A DNA stretch of 64,000 bases, from contig OX365956.1 of assembly GCA_947247005.1 (NCBI GenBank), forward strand, positions 9,878,089 to 9,942,088. The letters run 5' to 3'. The DNA is from Spisula solida (lineage: Eukaryota > Mollusca > Bivalvia > Venerida > Mactridae). Of this stretch, positions 1 to 11,311 are shown in pieces. Each line of letters opens with the position of its first letter. Position 1 is the first letter of the stretch. The notes below the pieces were generated by a model. That model was given only the letters and a program-made list of their open reading frames with translations, did not search any database and was not told where the DNA came from. Position numbers and translations under genes: made by a program.

Positions 1-349
1 GATCAATCCTAAACATTAGTTGAAGAGTAAATTAACTTAACTGTGAAAAATATTGTTAATTGCTCTAGTTAATTTCTTAAATTCGATTTATCAGTGTTCA
101 CGCTGATTTTTCATCATTGGGACGTTAAGCTAATATAAATAGCGTTGGCCTAATATTGATGACGCAGTTAGTGACGTAGCAAGGACCAACAAAACGACAG
201 ACTTGTTTTGACAGTTTGAATTGCTGTTTATCAATTTTAGTGATGTGTGACATTGAATTTTAGTGGATATTTATTTCGGATTTAATGGAAGGAATTCACC
301 AATTAGTAAATGGGTTCTTTTTATCATACTGTACCTTTCTATTTTGTGA
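1..349. other. Unassigned AT-rich sequence
   Basis: I see no coding region, RNA gene or clear repeat here. It is the left flank of the foldback element that begins near 350. Confidence 0.5.
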
Positions 350-1025
350 TTAATGCTTAGGGGATCGAAAAATACATGGTGCAATGTCTTCTATACAAAA
401 TGTTTTTGCATTTTCATGTTCTCCTGACAGTATACATAACATGATCTGGATGATGCCACCCTGTCATTATTGAGCAATTCTCACAATGAGGCCCCGAAGG
501 GGTACATGAATTTTCATAAATTAAGCTGTATTAGTACATTATCGTTTAGTCGAAAGGTAGGGCAAGACACCTTAAATGTTATTAATATAGTATTAAATAA
601 TGCAGTGCATCAATATATTTGTAATATTAACATGTGGAAATGAGGCCCTGCTGACGTTTTACGTCTTGTATGGGGCCCGTTATAAGACGAACATATGAAT
701 CAAATCAGTAAATGATACATGTTGCCATGTTTTTCATTGGCAATCATTGTCACTTGCAATCATAAACAACCTACATTGCATAGCTAAATATTTGATTTCA
801 TTAAATTGAGGCCCTATTAATTGAAAATCCAAATTTAGAAAAAATAGTGAAATTCTCCAAAATCGATGTCGGGAAATGTTTTTCTCTCTTATACTTTAAG
901 GAATGCAATTTTAACGGTAACTTTTATAGTTATTACCATGTGATCTTAATATTCGTGTGGTATATTTTGAAAAAGTAAAATATGGCAATGTGGCCTGCAC
1001 GTGTGTTAAACGAGAAATAAGACGA
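350..1025 (+). repeat. Left arm of the foldback element
   Basis: Pairs with the complement of 2895-3525. It includes a small palindrome GCCCCGAAGGGG at about 490-501, whose partner on the right near 3375-3388 is slightly mutated. The inner limit is set by the shared word tgtgttaaacga / tgtgttgaacgc. Confidence 0.6.
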
Positions 1026-1694
1026 GAATGGTAAATAGAACATGTTCAATTAACCATTTCAACATATCAATCAATAGATTTTACTGATTAATTAAATTGT
1101 AGTATTGTTAAGTATACTTAGCTTAATAATATATAGAAATGAAATAATCAACTGAGGTCCGGAATGGATCGATAGACTCCGGCATTCTGTTTTATCATAG
1201 CACTTACGGATATCTTAAACTTACGCTCAAATTGAAATTTCTTATAATGATTTTACTACTACAAATAAGGGACATATTCGGTTTGTAGGAGTTCATTAAC
1301 GGATGATTGTAAATTTGCAGATAGTTCATTTTACCACACTGTATCAGAGATAATATGCTCTATCCGGTATGTAATCATTACCACCGCAGAGTACAACCAT
1401 TCTATGCCTAATGGTCATCACCGCTATTAACTGCAGATATTGCAAGCAATATCGGGTTACATACGACCACGAAGTACAGCGACTACAAGCCATATGAGGA
1501 ACTCATTATATCAGAGTACAACCACACACGGCCCTTAATATGTACTCTATAGTCAATGCCGTCGTTTACTGTAAGTGAATCTTGATACCAGATTATAAAG
1601 TGTACTTTTCATGCGAAACACGTTCAAATACGCTTTACACAGTGTTGCAGCCTCAAGGGTGCATTTGCATTCAGTGCAGATATAGCATGGTCTT

Positions 1695-1697
<3 letters not shown>

Positions 1698-1736
<39 letters not shown>
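1698..1736. repeat. (AG)n microsatellite
   Basis: An uninterrupted AG dinucleotide run of about 39 bases inside the foldback element. The Arg-Glu reading frame across it is a by-product of the repeat. Confidence 0.95.
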
Positions 1737-1738
<2 letters not shown>

Positions 1739-2704
1739 CTCTAAGTTCCACCATAAGCAAAATATGCCATGTCAGCCATAATTATTTATGGCGAACTCAC
1801 TAACTTACCAAGTAAATTTATTCCAATTCCATACGATACATCACATAACTATTCCATCCCCGATTGAATCCAAGCACTACTGATTGCCATATTTGTAGTG
1901 TAAACGACCACACAATTATCAATAGTGTAATAGGTGATGTTTCTGTTAAGTACTACCTTCTCTGTCAGATTTAGTATTGCCTTTTGGGGTCCCAACATAA
2001 CCATGGATAGTTGTGTCGGTCAGTGTTTAGTACTTAAACGTCCCATGCATCTAAAGCTTGCAGTGATATATATCTTACCAGGAATCTACATAGCCGGCAG
2101 TGGCAATTCCCTTTAAATATTAGGTATGACTGAACTAATGGTGGATGCTTTACAAGACTGAATATATTGTATAGCTTGACACTGTATTGTGTACCCCATC
2201 TATGTATGAATGGCTGCACTCGGTGGTGGTGATATATCCAATGACATAGATTTGCAGTACATACGAAAAGTCATACTTGATGGTGGCATCATGTGGACCT
2301 GATGTAGCATGGAATTACTTAAATGCAGGGGTGTTTTGTAGCTTATAAGTGTTTTTTTGTTTCAGATGAGGGCTGTCTTCCCTGTCTGCCTTGTATTGTC
2401 CTTTTTAAATACTATAAAGGTACACGTATAACAGTAGTCATTGATGAAGAGGACCATGTTCAGTATATATAGACTGTACTGGTAAGAAGATACCAGGCAT
2501 TGATATCTCACATCACCTTTATTTATCAAGCCGTAATTGAATTATTATTAGATTTGTTAAATGCTTGATAACAAGGGAATGGTTTGATGAACGTGGTCTA
2601 AGGCCTCTTTTGTAGTTTAAAATCACTAGGAGAGACCCACATCCTCGTTGTACTATTTCACAAATAATAACAGTTTCATTACTAGAAATGTTTGATACAT
2701 TGTA

Positions 2705-3250
2705 ACATTTAAATTTACCCTTATTAAGGCTTCAATTTCATGAAATAAAATATTAAGCCATGCAATTTAGCCATGCAATTCAGGTAGTTTATACTTATCT
2801 ATGTCACCTACTTATAGGCCAGTTACGACACATACACATCATATATGATTTTCAAATTACAAGTATTATGAACTAATAACAATTTATTTTGATAAAAGCG
2901 TAATTAAAGCGTTCAACACACAAGCAGGGCCTCATTTCCCTAATTTACTTATTCAGAACGTGGTACTTCTATAACTTAATTACACTTTTCTGAAATATAA
3001 AAGAAATAGAACATTATTCGAAAGAGTACATCCTTTTTCATACATTAACCCTTACCAGGGCCTCGATTTTCAATTACAAAATATTAAGCAATGTATTGCA
3101 TGTTCCTTATACTTATCAATGTCATTGTATATGTTATTAATTAGCAATATAAAGAGATATTTACTCTACATGTATTCATTTAATTAATATTTTTGTGTAA
3201 TACCGGGCCTCATGTTATGTTTAAACCACAATTAGGGCCTCATTTCCCCT
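2705..3250. repeat. Diverged direct duplication in the right arm
   Basis: Sequence at 2705-2945 matches 3045-3250 in the same orientation, about 340 bp apart. Landmarks shared by both are acccttatta/acccttacca, aaaatattaagc, tatacttatc and gggcctcatttccc. The right arm therefore seems to be built of two sub-repeats. Confidence 0.5.
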
Positions 3251-3525
3251 TTTTATTAGTACATATTGATGTAACGCATTATCTAACACAATACAATCGC
3301 ATTTAAGATGTTTTGATTGACATTTGATTGAATAGTAATGCATATATACCGATTAATTCGAGAAAAAACGTATACCCCTTCGGGACCTCATTGTGAGAAT
3401 TGCTCAATGATGACAAGGTGGCATCATCCGGATTCTGTTATAGTATTGTTTAAAGAACAAGAAATTGCAAAAATATTTTGTATAGAAGACATTGCACCCA
3501 TAAAATTAGCATTTATCTGCCGGAT
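2895..3525 (-). repeat. Right arm of the foldback element
   Basis: Complement of the left arm; see the parent element. The outer limit is uncertain by some tens of bases. Confidence 0.6.
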
Positions 3526-4071
3526 TATTGACACATTTTGTTGAAACACGTCATTTCCACCTTCAGTATGGTTATAAACACTAAAAGTCAGATAAATGAC
3601 AAACATTGACACGAGCGCTGACATACACGTTTTATCGTCTTTATAAAAATAACATATGCATGCTGTCATTGCACGGTTTCGACGACGAGTATTATATTGT
3701 ATAAAATATTCATGGTAAATCTCGCAACCTAACATAAGCAAACCTCTTAATCATGTTACAGTTTTAACAAGAAATATCTTTAAAAAAGATAAACAGCGTT
3801 AAGATAACAGATATGTGTACTTGTTTTCAATAAAGATGCGGACGTTATTTCATATCGTTAAAACACTAATCAAACTAGAATTCATATATTTATTCATGTA
3901 AATTTTTTGTCAGTAAATAAAAAAAGAATAGTAATATAGGTATATGTATTAGTCTAGATTCTGCGGTCCGTTATATCCGGCAATTTTATCGATAAATAGT
4001 GATTCCAAACTTAACTCAGACTTTGATATTTAGCGCGGATTGTGTCTGGAAAAACTGTAGACGGGACTTAA
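3526..4071. other. Unassigned AT-rich spacer
   Basis: Spacer between the foldback element and the TTAA-flanked element. Short chance reading frames only. Confidence 0.4.
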
Positions 4072-4640
4072 GGTGGAACCACACTATAAAAAAAGTTCCT
4101 GACCCATATACAAATTTGGTAGCATAGTAAACTTTGATTTATTCCCAATTCAATGTCGCGTCTTATATCTCCGTGCGCGTTCCCATGACGTTACTATGAG
4201 GTCATGTAGTTACCATGGAAAACGCGTTTTGACGTCGTTCCGCGGAACGCAACGGAGTCAAGAAATAGCCCATGCAGGGCTTTATTATTACACGACAGGT
4301 AATTAGTTGGTATCATTCGACGCATTGGGTAATTGCGAATCTAGTCATGTTAATATATTTACACTTAATCTAATAACGAGCTAACGAAGTGGGAAAAACG
4401 TCGTGCCTGGCATTTTGGTGTTTTCAAAAAAATCTGACGTTTCGACTAATTGAAAAAATTCCGCCCGTCAAAAAATGTTTAAATTTTATTATGTTTAATT
4501 TTTGCATACCTGTAACAACATATCAAAATTTAAAAAAAACTGACCTCGTGAAACTCGATTAATGCGTTTTTGAAGTTCGCTGGTATGTTCTTTAGGAATG
4601 ACGTCATTATTATATTGCCTACGTTACTAGGAATGATAGG
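4072..4640 (+). repeat. Left TIR of the TTAA element
   Basis: Contains a TATA-like word (ctataaaaaaag) just inside the end, a palindromic TTCCGCGGAA near 4239, and a CRE-like TGACGTCA at 4599-4606. Confidence 0.8.
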
Positions 4641-5140
4641 TTGATGCTCGAACAATCAGTGTTGATGAAAAACTAATTAACAGAAAGAAAAACGTGTAGC
4701 ACAAATTGCCACCATCCCTTAGTTCGTATATAGCATATGAACGTGCTGCGACGAAGGGTACACATAATAATGACATTTAAAACGTACATGTAACGTGGGC
4801 TGGTCCTAGTCGACATCCAAATACTATGACGTTTCGTCATTTTTACATCTAAAATGTATCTTCTGAACAAACATATGCATTCTGCCACTTGCCATTGCAA
4901 ATATTGTTGAACGAGAAACTAAGTTTTTTATCTAATATTTCGTGTTCGAGCCATATCAACGTAGCGCCCGGTTGCAGCTATTACGATATTCGGGGATGAT
5001 ATCGTATGCTCTCCGTGAGGTTATCGCAGACACGTCGTGCAGAACTAGTAGGGCCTTGCACGACTTCGTAGACGATGAAACCTGGCTATTATAGCAGGTA
5101 CTTTCAATATAATCAAAAGCAGGGTATAATGATGATCAAG

Positions 5141-5210
5141 TACCGGTATTTCGGGTATCGCGGTATCGTACCGCGGGAAAATGATACCACGGTAACCGGT
5201 AAACCGGTTA
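5141..5210. repeat. Palindrome-rich GGTACCGGT cluster
   Basis: A 70-bp stretch made of overlapping taccggta, cggtatcgtaccg and aaccggtt words, unlike its AT-rich surroundings. It can fold on itself. No function is assigned. Confidence 0.5.
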
Positions 5211-5792
5211 TACTCTAATATAGCCGGACTAGCATTTAAAACATTCGAACTTGCAGTTAAATTGTCTCGGACTTTTAATCCTATGATAAGTTTTCCGACT
5301 AGGACAGTTATTTACGTATAGGATAACTTTGCAAATGTTGATCATGGTACAGCATTAGTGACGCAATTTATCATTAAAACGTTTTTTCCTACTTTACAAA
5401 CAGGCTTTGCGCTTTTAAATACATGCACGTAGATCTAGTTTAACATTTTTACGTATGTATAAGTACATGTATATGATTTACACATGGAAGAGTATCACTG
5501 CATACGCGATAGTAACACAACACTGTTTCGACCATAATATGAGATATAACATTACACAAACTTTGACCAAAATATTTATTTCCCACTGAAAATGAATGTT
5601 GAACCGACAGAATCTAAACTAGTTATAATTTAGTGAAGAACACTTGGAGTGTGCATCGGGTGTGCTTTCTGATCTCTCACACCTCGGGGTCTGTACTAGC
5701 AGAATTCGCATGATTATTGCTCCTTGCTATTGGAACCTGTATTCGAATAAAGAGTCAATTCGAATACAATTCATTTTTCAAAAAATGCTATA

Positions 5793-6086
5793 CCCTTTCC
5801 GCTACCATAGCGTACTATGCGGACTCGCCGGGATGGCCATTTCGGCCTTCCGTAGTTTATGACCTAAATGCCAAAATTCGGGAAATTGCTGTCATGGGTA
5901 CACATGGGTACACATGTACCCCAGACTAAAGGATATTACGGGCCCAATGTCGTGCATAGGTTTTTGGGCCCACTTGTCCCCTTTAAAGAGGGCTTTGAAC
6001 GCAGATTTCACAAAACTGAATTTACTGGTTCTACCCGCCATTGCCGTACGCTTCCCAGTGGAATTGCAATAACATTACGAATACAG
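5793..6086 (+). repeat. Dispersed repeat, copy 1
   Basis: About 290 bp, from ccctttccgctaccatagcg to tggaattgcaataacatt. It is found again on the opposite strand at 35387-35653. Both copies keep a short frame starting MPKFG and containing RFLGPL, but indels separate them and no known protein is recognised. The family is not identified. Confidence 0.7.
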
Positions 6087-6684
6087 TGTCGTTGAAACTC
6101 ACCCACTAGTTACTTACAGAGAACTAGCATGGACAGGCAGTCGGGTGGACGAAACGGCGATTCTATTATTCACATTATGTAACTACTAAAAAATGTACGT
6201 TTCCATTAAATTGGGACGTTCTATATTTAGCGGTCATTGAACTTGCACATCTTGTCCTGTTTCAGAGTTTAGTTTGCATTACATACATACAAATCCGTGC
6301 ATAAATGATGGTCAGAGCTGCAGATATATACACCGGGGAGTTGTATTGGAATCATAGCATACGTCTATCTCCTTTTCAACAAGACAGCGATTACCGTTCG
6401 AACTCATAGTTCAAAATACCGTCCCTAATGCGGATGCCCCTTGGCAATCTCTCTATTAAACTATGTACAATAGAATGTTATTTATCAAAGATTAACGAAT
6501 ATCGTCAGAAAGAATGGCGAAAAAACATTTTATATTGAGTAACACGCGCGATACAATAAGTTCCTTTTTTGGATCATACTTTAGGGTAACGAATCAGTGT
6601 CGAGTAATCAATTCACTTTATATTTTCTCGATAGCCTTGACTAATTTCTCTTACATATTGCCCTCAGTGGATGCAGCACAGAAA

Positions 6685-7253
6685 AAGAATTGACGCTATG
6701 TAACGTTGTCAAAGTGAAAAATGACGTAATTTCTGTTCACACTATAGAACTTTAAAACTATATTGATCGAGTTTCGCGAGGTCAATTTTTCTATGAATTT
6801 GATATTTTGTTACAGGTATGCAACATTTTAACATAATAAAATTCAAACATGTTTTGACGGGTGGAATTTTTGCAATTTGTCGAAACGTCATAATTTTTTA
6901 AAATCTCAAAAATGCAAGACTCGACGTTTTGTTCGCTTTGTTAGCACGCTATTGGAATAATTAAATATATTGTTACCTGACCGGATTCGAAATTACATAA
7001 TGCGTCGAATGGCACCTACTACTTACCTGACGTGTAATAATAAAGCCCTGCATGGGCTATATCTTGACTCCGTTGCGTTCCGCGGAACGACGTCAAAACG
7101 CGTTTTCCATGGTAACTGCATGACGTCATAGTAACGTCATGGGAACGCGCACGGAGATATAAGACGCGACATTGAATTGGGAATAAATCAAAGTTTACTA
7201 TGATACCAAATTTGTATATGGGTCAGGAACTTTTTTTATAGTGTGGTTCCACC
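6685..7253 (-). repeat. Right TIR of the TTAA element
   Basis: Complement of the left TIR. It carries a CRE-like TGACGTCA at 7121-7128 and the word ttccgcggaa. Confidence 0.8.
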
Positions 7254-7325
7254 TTAAAATACCTCAAATTAACGTCGAAATCATAGACAAAAACAAAATG
7301 GGAAAAAAGAAAATCAGAAAAAATA

Positions 7326-7410
7326 GGCTGATGTAGGATTGAACTCGAGGCCCTCTGCTCTCAAATTGACATGTTGTAGACTAACGCGCTACCAATGTAG
7401 CTAATTCTGA
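7326..7410 (-). repeat. tRNA-like sequence (SINE head or tRNA pseudogene)
   Basis: On the minus strand it reads tagctacattggtagcgc (A-box-like) and, about 40 bases later, gagttcaatcct (B-box-like), followed by a T-rich run. Acceptor and anticodon stems do not pair convincingly, so it is not called a working tRNA gene. It lies 70 bp outside the TTAA element. Confidence 0.5.
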
Positions 7411-8040
7411 CACTAACTTTTCAAGCGCTGAATTACTATTGTAAATCCATTCTATACTTGACCCGGGTCACATGGTTACATGATGGCTATATTGCACTAT
7501 TGCAACGTCACATATGTTATATCAAGTGTTATCACACGGTAACTTACTTGTTCAGCCGGGCACACTCGCATACTGATAAAATTCACTTATTTCTCATTAA
7601 CGGTACCAAAGACAGAACTTCAACTCACTCCATTGAAGTCCCAACCGCCTTAGGTGTATTTAATCCAAGCTTGTTGATTATATGTCTATGTTCATACAAT
7701 GTATGCATTCGCTAGCACGCTTTAATTACAAGAATTTAATTTCCCCGAAGCTATTTTCATAATTACAACCAATTACACTCTATAGTTGTCGTTCGAAATT
7801 AAATTTAACAGGCTTGAGATTAATGCTTAAGACTTATTAAGTGTTGACTGCTTGATAAATACAATTTGCATTAGATTATCATAGCGCAATTTGTAATGTT
7901 TGAAAGAAACAAGGACTCTAAAGACAGCCTGAAATTGGTTAATTATCTTCAATTTAAAATTTGCATTGTTTTACGGTTTTACATGGTTACTAGTATATGA
8001 TTAAGAACATAGCTATCACATTATCTTCGGACGATAATGT

Positions 8041-8230
8041 GGCCCCCGTAGCTGAGTGGTTAGCGCAGTTGCCGTTTTATCTGTCGACCCGGGCTCAAAT
8101 CCAGTAGGAGTCACATACATGTCCAGCAGAAAGCTGATTGGCAAATAAAGGCTTTGCTCGGCATTTTAGAACAGTTTTCCTGGGTCGAGTACTGTGTATG
8201 TATTACTTTCAGCAGCATGTATAACAAGCA
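8041..8230 (+). mobile_element. tRNA-derived SINE
   Basis: The head reads cccccgtagctgagtggtta (A box) and, about 30 bases on, gggctcaaatcc (B box), as in RNA polymerase III promoters of tRNA-derived SINEs. About 120 bp of non-tRNA body follows. It interrupts block e relative to the copy near 13.7 kb. The 3' end is set approximately, at the loss of obvious structure. Confidence 0.65.
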
Positions 8231-8285
8231 GGGCTCGGTCTTACAGCCAATAAGAAACTCGCCACACATATCTATAAGTACCAGT

Positions 8286-8399
8286 ATCTAAAATATGGTA
8301 GTATATGCTCTTGGTGTTCCTAGATGTAAAATATGGTAGTATATGCTCTTGGTGTTCCTAGATGTAAAATATGCTAGTATATGCTCTTGGTGTTCCTAG
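8286..8399. repeat. 38-bp minisatellite, 3 copies
   Basis: Three head-to-tail 38-bp units (8286-8323, 8324-8361, 8362-8399) of the type atgtaaaatatggtagtata followed by tgctcttggtgttcctag. They differ at only a couple of bases, so the array is young. Confidence 0.95.
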
Positions 8400-10258
8400 A
8401 TGAGAAAAATCTATGAAAGTGTATAAGTGTTGAAAACAAAATCTGGCACAAGTTTTACCATTGTATGTTTGTATTGATATATATGTAATAATTATTGCTG
8501 AGAGTTACACTCTACACTCAAGACTGATAAATACAAAACTTCGATGCTTTCAATCTGTCGTTGCTGCGTTTAAATGTCCCATCAGCGTAATTGCCGTGAT
8601 GCATGTACTGCCTACCTATAATTACGACACTTGTCTTCTATACAATTAGAACTAGACTACGTATATGGAACTCAATCATATTATTCCCATTTGACACATA
8701 TCTTTGATACTCGCTTTATCACTATGTTCACTCTCCCTATCGGTTCATTTTAAGTTACATGTTACAATGTTCATTCAGTTGTAAATCAAAGGCAAACGCG
8801 TTAGATTTAAATTTATTCCCCGCCAATCTCATATGTTATATTTATGATGACATTAAAGTTTTAAAGTACAAATCATATAGAATCTTAATAATATGTTGTT
8901 TAGCAATAAATAAACATTTCCCTCACGTTAATAATCCTGTTTGTTCTTCTCTGTGAATAATGCACCAAAACTGTTTATCATGGGAATTAAAGCGGTAATT
9001 TTAATTTCAAATTGGTGTTCTACTTTCTATATTGCTGTCAAAGTATGTATTTAGCGTGTATTCGCATTTGGTAGTCCGATTTGGAACTTGCTCATTCCTA
9101 ATATACATTATAACACCTTATTGACAAATTAAACAGAAATACAACATTGGAAAATTTATAGTTAGCATTATGAAACATTTTGTATAGATGTAAATTTGAT
9201 ACATGTATACGTGGGTTGTCCCAGAATAGCGTATAATCACGTTATAGCATGACAGCTATCAAATAGTGTATGTCAAAATTATAATAAACCTTTAGAGAAT
9301 TTATTTCTTGACAAACTAGCAACATTTAATTACATATTATCTAAAAACCTACCAATTATGTACATTTTACGAACGCCATGTGAAGTCGGTCGCGTCACAG
9401 AACGTCAACGTCAACACTCGCCTACGACGTCATGCTATCACAGTTATCCAAAGTACTTCCCTTCGTGAGCAACACACTTTTTATATTATATGCCGATGTT
9501 GTAATAAACCATTTGGGAATTTATTTCCTTACATGCTATCAAAATATCATTAACCGCTTTATAAAATTGACAACTTGAGATGACGATTTGTGCGGATAGT
9601 GTCGGAAACAATCTGACGTAAGTGTTTTCTCAGCTTGGTCGCTCTGTTCTACTTCATTCCCCTGTCCTCCTGTGCCAAACAAAACGAATGTGGCAATTAA
9701 AAACAGCTGCCTAATTACGCTGCTGTATTGTGCAGTTGATGCCACCTCATTAATCTGCTGTCCTAGTGTTATACTACGCTACTCACGGTATAGCGCAATG
9801 CATAGAAATTGACGATCGCTTGATAACGTCGTCTGACGTCGTATTTTTTATACTCAGATCATAACAACGTTGTTATATTTTATCCAGTCACTTCCGGCAA
9901 AATCTGCCTGTTAACGGGGTGCCTGATAAACTTAGCGATAATCGGTCACCTGGTCATGTGACTAGTGATAATCCGTCACCTTACCACGTGATCTGACGGA
10001 CTTCTTCTTATATGAAAATCACCGGTTGCAATTCCGTGCCCGAGGGTGAGGTTTTCAAAATCCAAAATGAGCTGGTGGTTGAACGGTTATTTTCTTCGAC
10101 TTACCTGCGTCTACACGACGTCTATCAAGATGTCTGACGTCTTCGTTTATCATGACGTCACGGAACGAACGTGACGTTGCGCGCTTGTAAATGAAAGAGT
10201 GACACTATAGTCCCGAGTTTGATCCCCTTACTGAGCAGATTAAGCGACTGGATAAATA

Positions 10259-10405
10259 GAATATTAGGTCAGTGCCGTGAATGAAGTAAAAGTTTATCCG
10301 GCTCGGCTGCGGAAATTATCGGATTCGCCTACGGCTCACCCGATAAGTTCCTCCGCCTTGCCAGATAAACTTTTTCATCCACGGCACTAACCAATTATTG
10401 TCTAT
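10259..10405. repeat. Imperfect hairpin, arms about 65 bp
   Basis: The left arm ttagtcagtgccgtgaatgaa-like sequence and aagtttatccggctcggc pair with their complements at the right (gccttgccagataaactt, tccacggcactaacc). The centre is gcctacggctc. It lies inside the 9210-11311 element. Confidence 0.75.
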
Positions 10406-10410
10406 ATAGT

Positions 10411-10499
10411 GTGTAAATACCCGATCTGAAGCAACACATTGAGTAAAGCCCCGAAGGGGCTTTATGTTAAATGTGTGCCTTCAGATCGGGTGTTTACAC
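10411..10499. repeat. Near-perfect hairpin with CCCCGAAGGGG centre
   Basis: The arm 10411-10440 (gtgtaaatacccgatctgaa then gcaacacatt) pairs with 10469-10499. The centre aaagccccgaaggggcttt is itself palindromic. It sits immediately after the preceding hairpin. In this eukaryotic context I do not read it as a terminator. Confidence 0.85.
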
Positions 10500-11311
10500 A
10501 TCAGTGAACGTCAACAAGTGGTCGTTTAATCCTTATAATTCCAAACTGATGCTTAATCACATAAATATCAATGAAATCATTGAATTTACTCCCGCGCTTT
10601 TGTTTTAAAATGAGCTTGATTTAATGACGTCGTAAACGTGACGTCATCATAACGTGACGTTTGGTGAAGTACGTTAGCTAAACAAAATGTGTTTAAATGC
10701 TCTATTCCTTATGTAAACACAAAATCAGAGGGAGAACATACATGTAGGTAATGTTCTATGTCGAAATTAAGCTACAAGAGCTTGTTCAGCTTTGATGGGC
10801 CTTTGCAGTTTGACTTATTCCACACGCATTTGTCTAGAACGTTTACGTCAGTAATGTCCGAGTGTCCCGATTGGCGAAAACGGAGGTTTACTGATGTGTA
10901 AACGTCACGTCTTAGCCAATCAGAATGCAGGGACTTGCCGACTTTGGAATTATTACGTCATAAACACGCCATACACGACGTTATTACCACGAAACAACAC
11001 AGCAACTAGCCAAAACATGCCAATTACGCTTATTTATTTTTTGTCTGGATGTGGCAAATAGTACTTAAGTAATATTGCCATTAAATATTTGAATTCATTT
11101 CTGAAATATATACTTTTTTCTGCTGACGCACATACCGTTACCATGGGTTACAAATTATTCTATTTATCATATGCAACGTATGCTGATATAAAATAAATTC
11201 CTCAAATAAATGTGAAATAGTTGTAGAACTGCACATGCAAAATTTCAAAGCTGTGCCATCATGTTGGACTACATAAAGCAAGTATTATACGCTATTCTGG
11301 GACACCCCACG

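Larger units (their letters stand above)
350..3525. mobile_element. Long foldback (inverted-repeat) element, non-autonomous
   Basis: Sequence at about 350-1025 reappears as reverse complement at about 2895-3525. The best-preserved parts are 394-505 against 3370-3490 (ggatgatgccaccctgtcat on the left, its diverged complement on the right) and 570-660 against 3230-3300. Both arms carry recurrent GAGGCCC words (near 485, 643, 807 on the left; complements near 2927, 3057, 3204, 3234 on the right). The interior has no transposase-like reading frame. The outer ends are blurred and I could not define a target-site duplication, so the superfamily is open. Divergence between arms suggests an old insertion. 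Confidence 0.65.
4072..7253. mobile_element. 3.2-kb DNA transposon with long TIRs and TTAA target duplication
   Basis: The left end reads TTAA then GGTGGAACCACACTATAAAA; the right end is its complement followed by TTAA (4068-4071 and 7254-7257). The inverted arms run about 570 bp (4072-4640 and 6685-7253) and are highly similar in their outer 250 bp. TTAA duplications are known for the piggyBac and Kolobok superfamilies. The GG terminus is unlike the usual CCC of piggyBac, so Kolobok-like is my tentative preference. The interior (4641-6684) has no transposase-like frame and carries an inserted dispersed repeat (5793-6086). It is a non-autonomous element. Confidence 0.8.
7440..9209. repeat. 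Duplicated block e, copy 1
   Basis: Segments 7470-7990 and 8690-9190 match 13330-13755 and 15460-15950 in the same order and orientation. Shared words include tctatgttcatacaatgtat, aaatttaacaggcttga and cattatgaaacat. No frame is conserved between copies. A SINE and a 38-bp minisatellite sit between the two matching segments in this copy only. Confidence 0.7.
9210..11311. mobile_element. 2.1-kb TA-flanked inverted-repeat element
   Basis: The left end cgtgggttgtcccagaatag and the complement of the right end differ by one base over about 28 bp. Each is bordered by TA (9208-9209, 11312-11313). Weaker inverted similarity runs about 100 bp further in. TA duplication fits the Tc1/mariner group, but no transposase is present. 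The interior is rich in tctgacgt words, holds two hairpins (10259-10499) and TGACGTCA at 10153 and 10639. Confidence 0.7.

Noticed and set aside
8041..8115. Functional tRNA gene
   Set aside because: A and B boxes are present, but stems pair poorly and the sequence continues into a SINE-type body.
10441..10470. Intrinsic transcription terminator
   Set aside because: The hairpin lacks a following U-run in either direction and is part of a longer palindrome inside a eukaryotic transposon.
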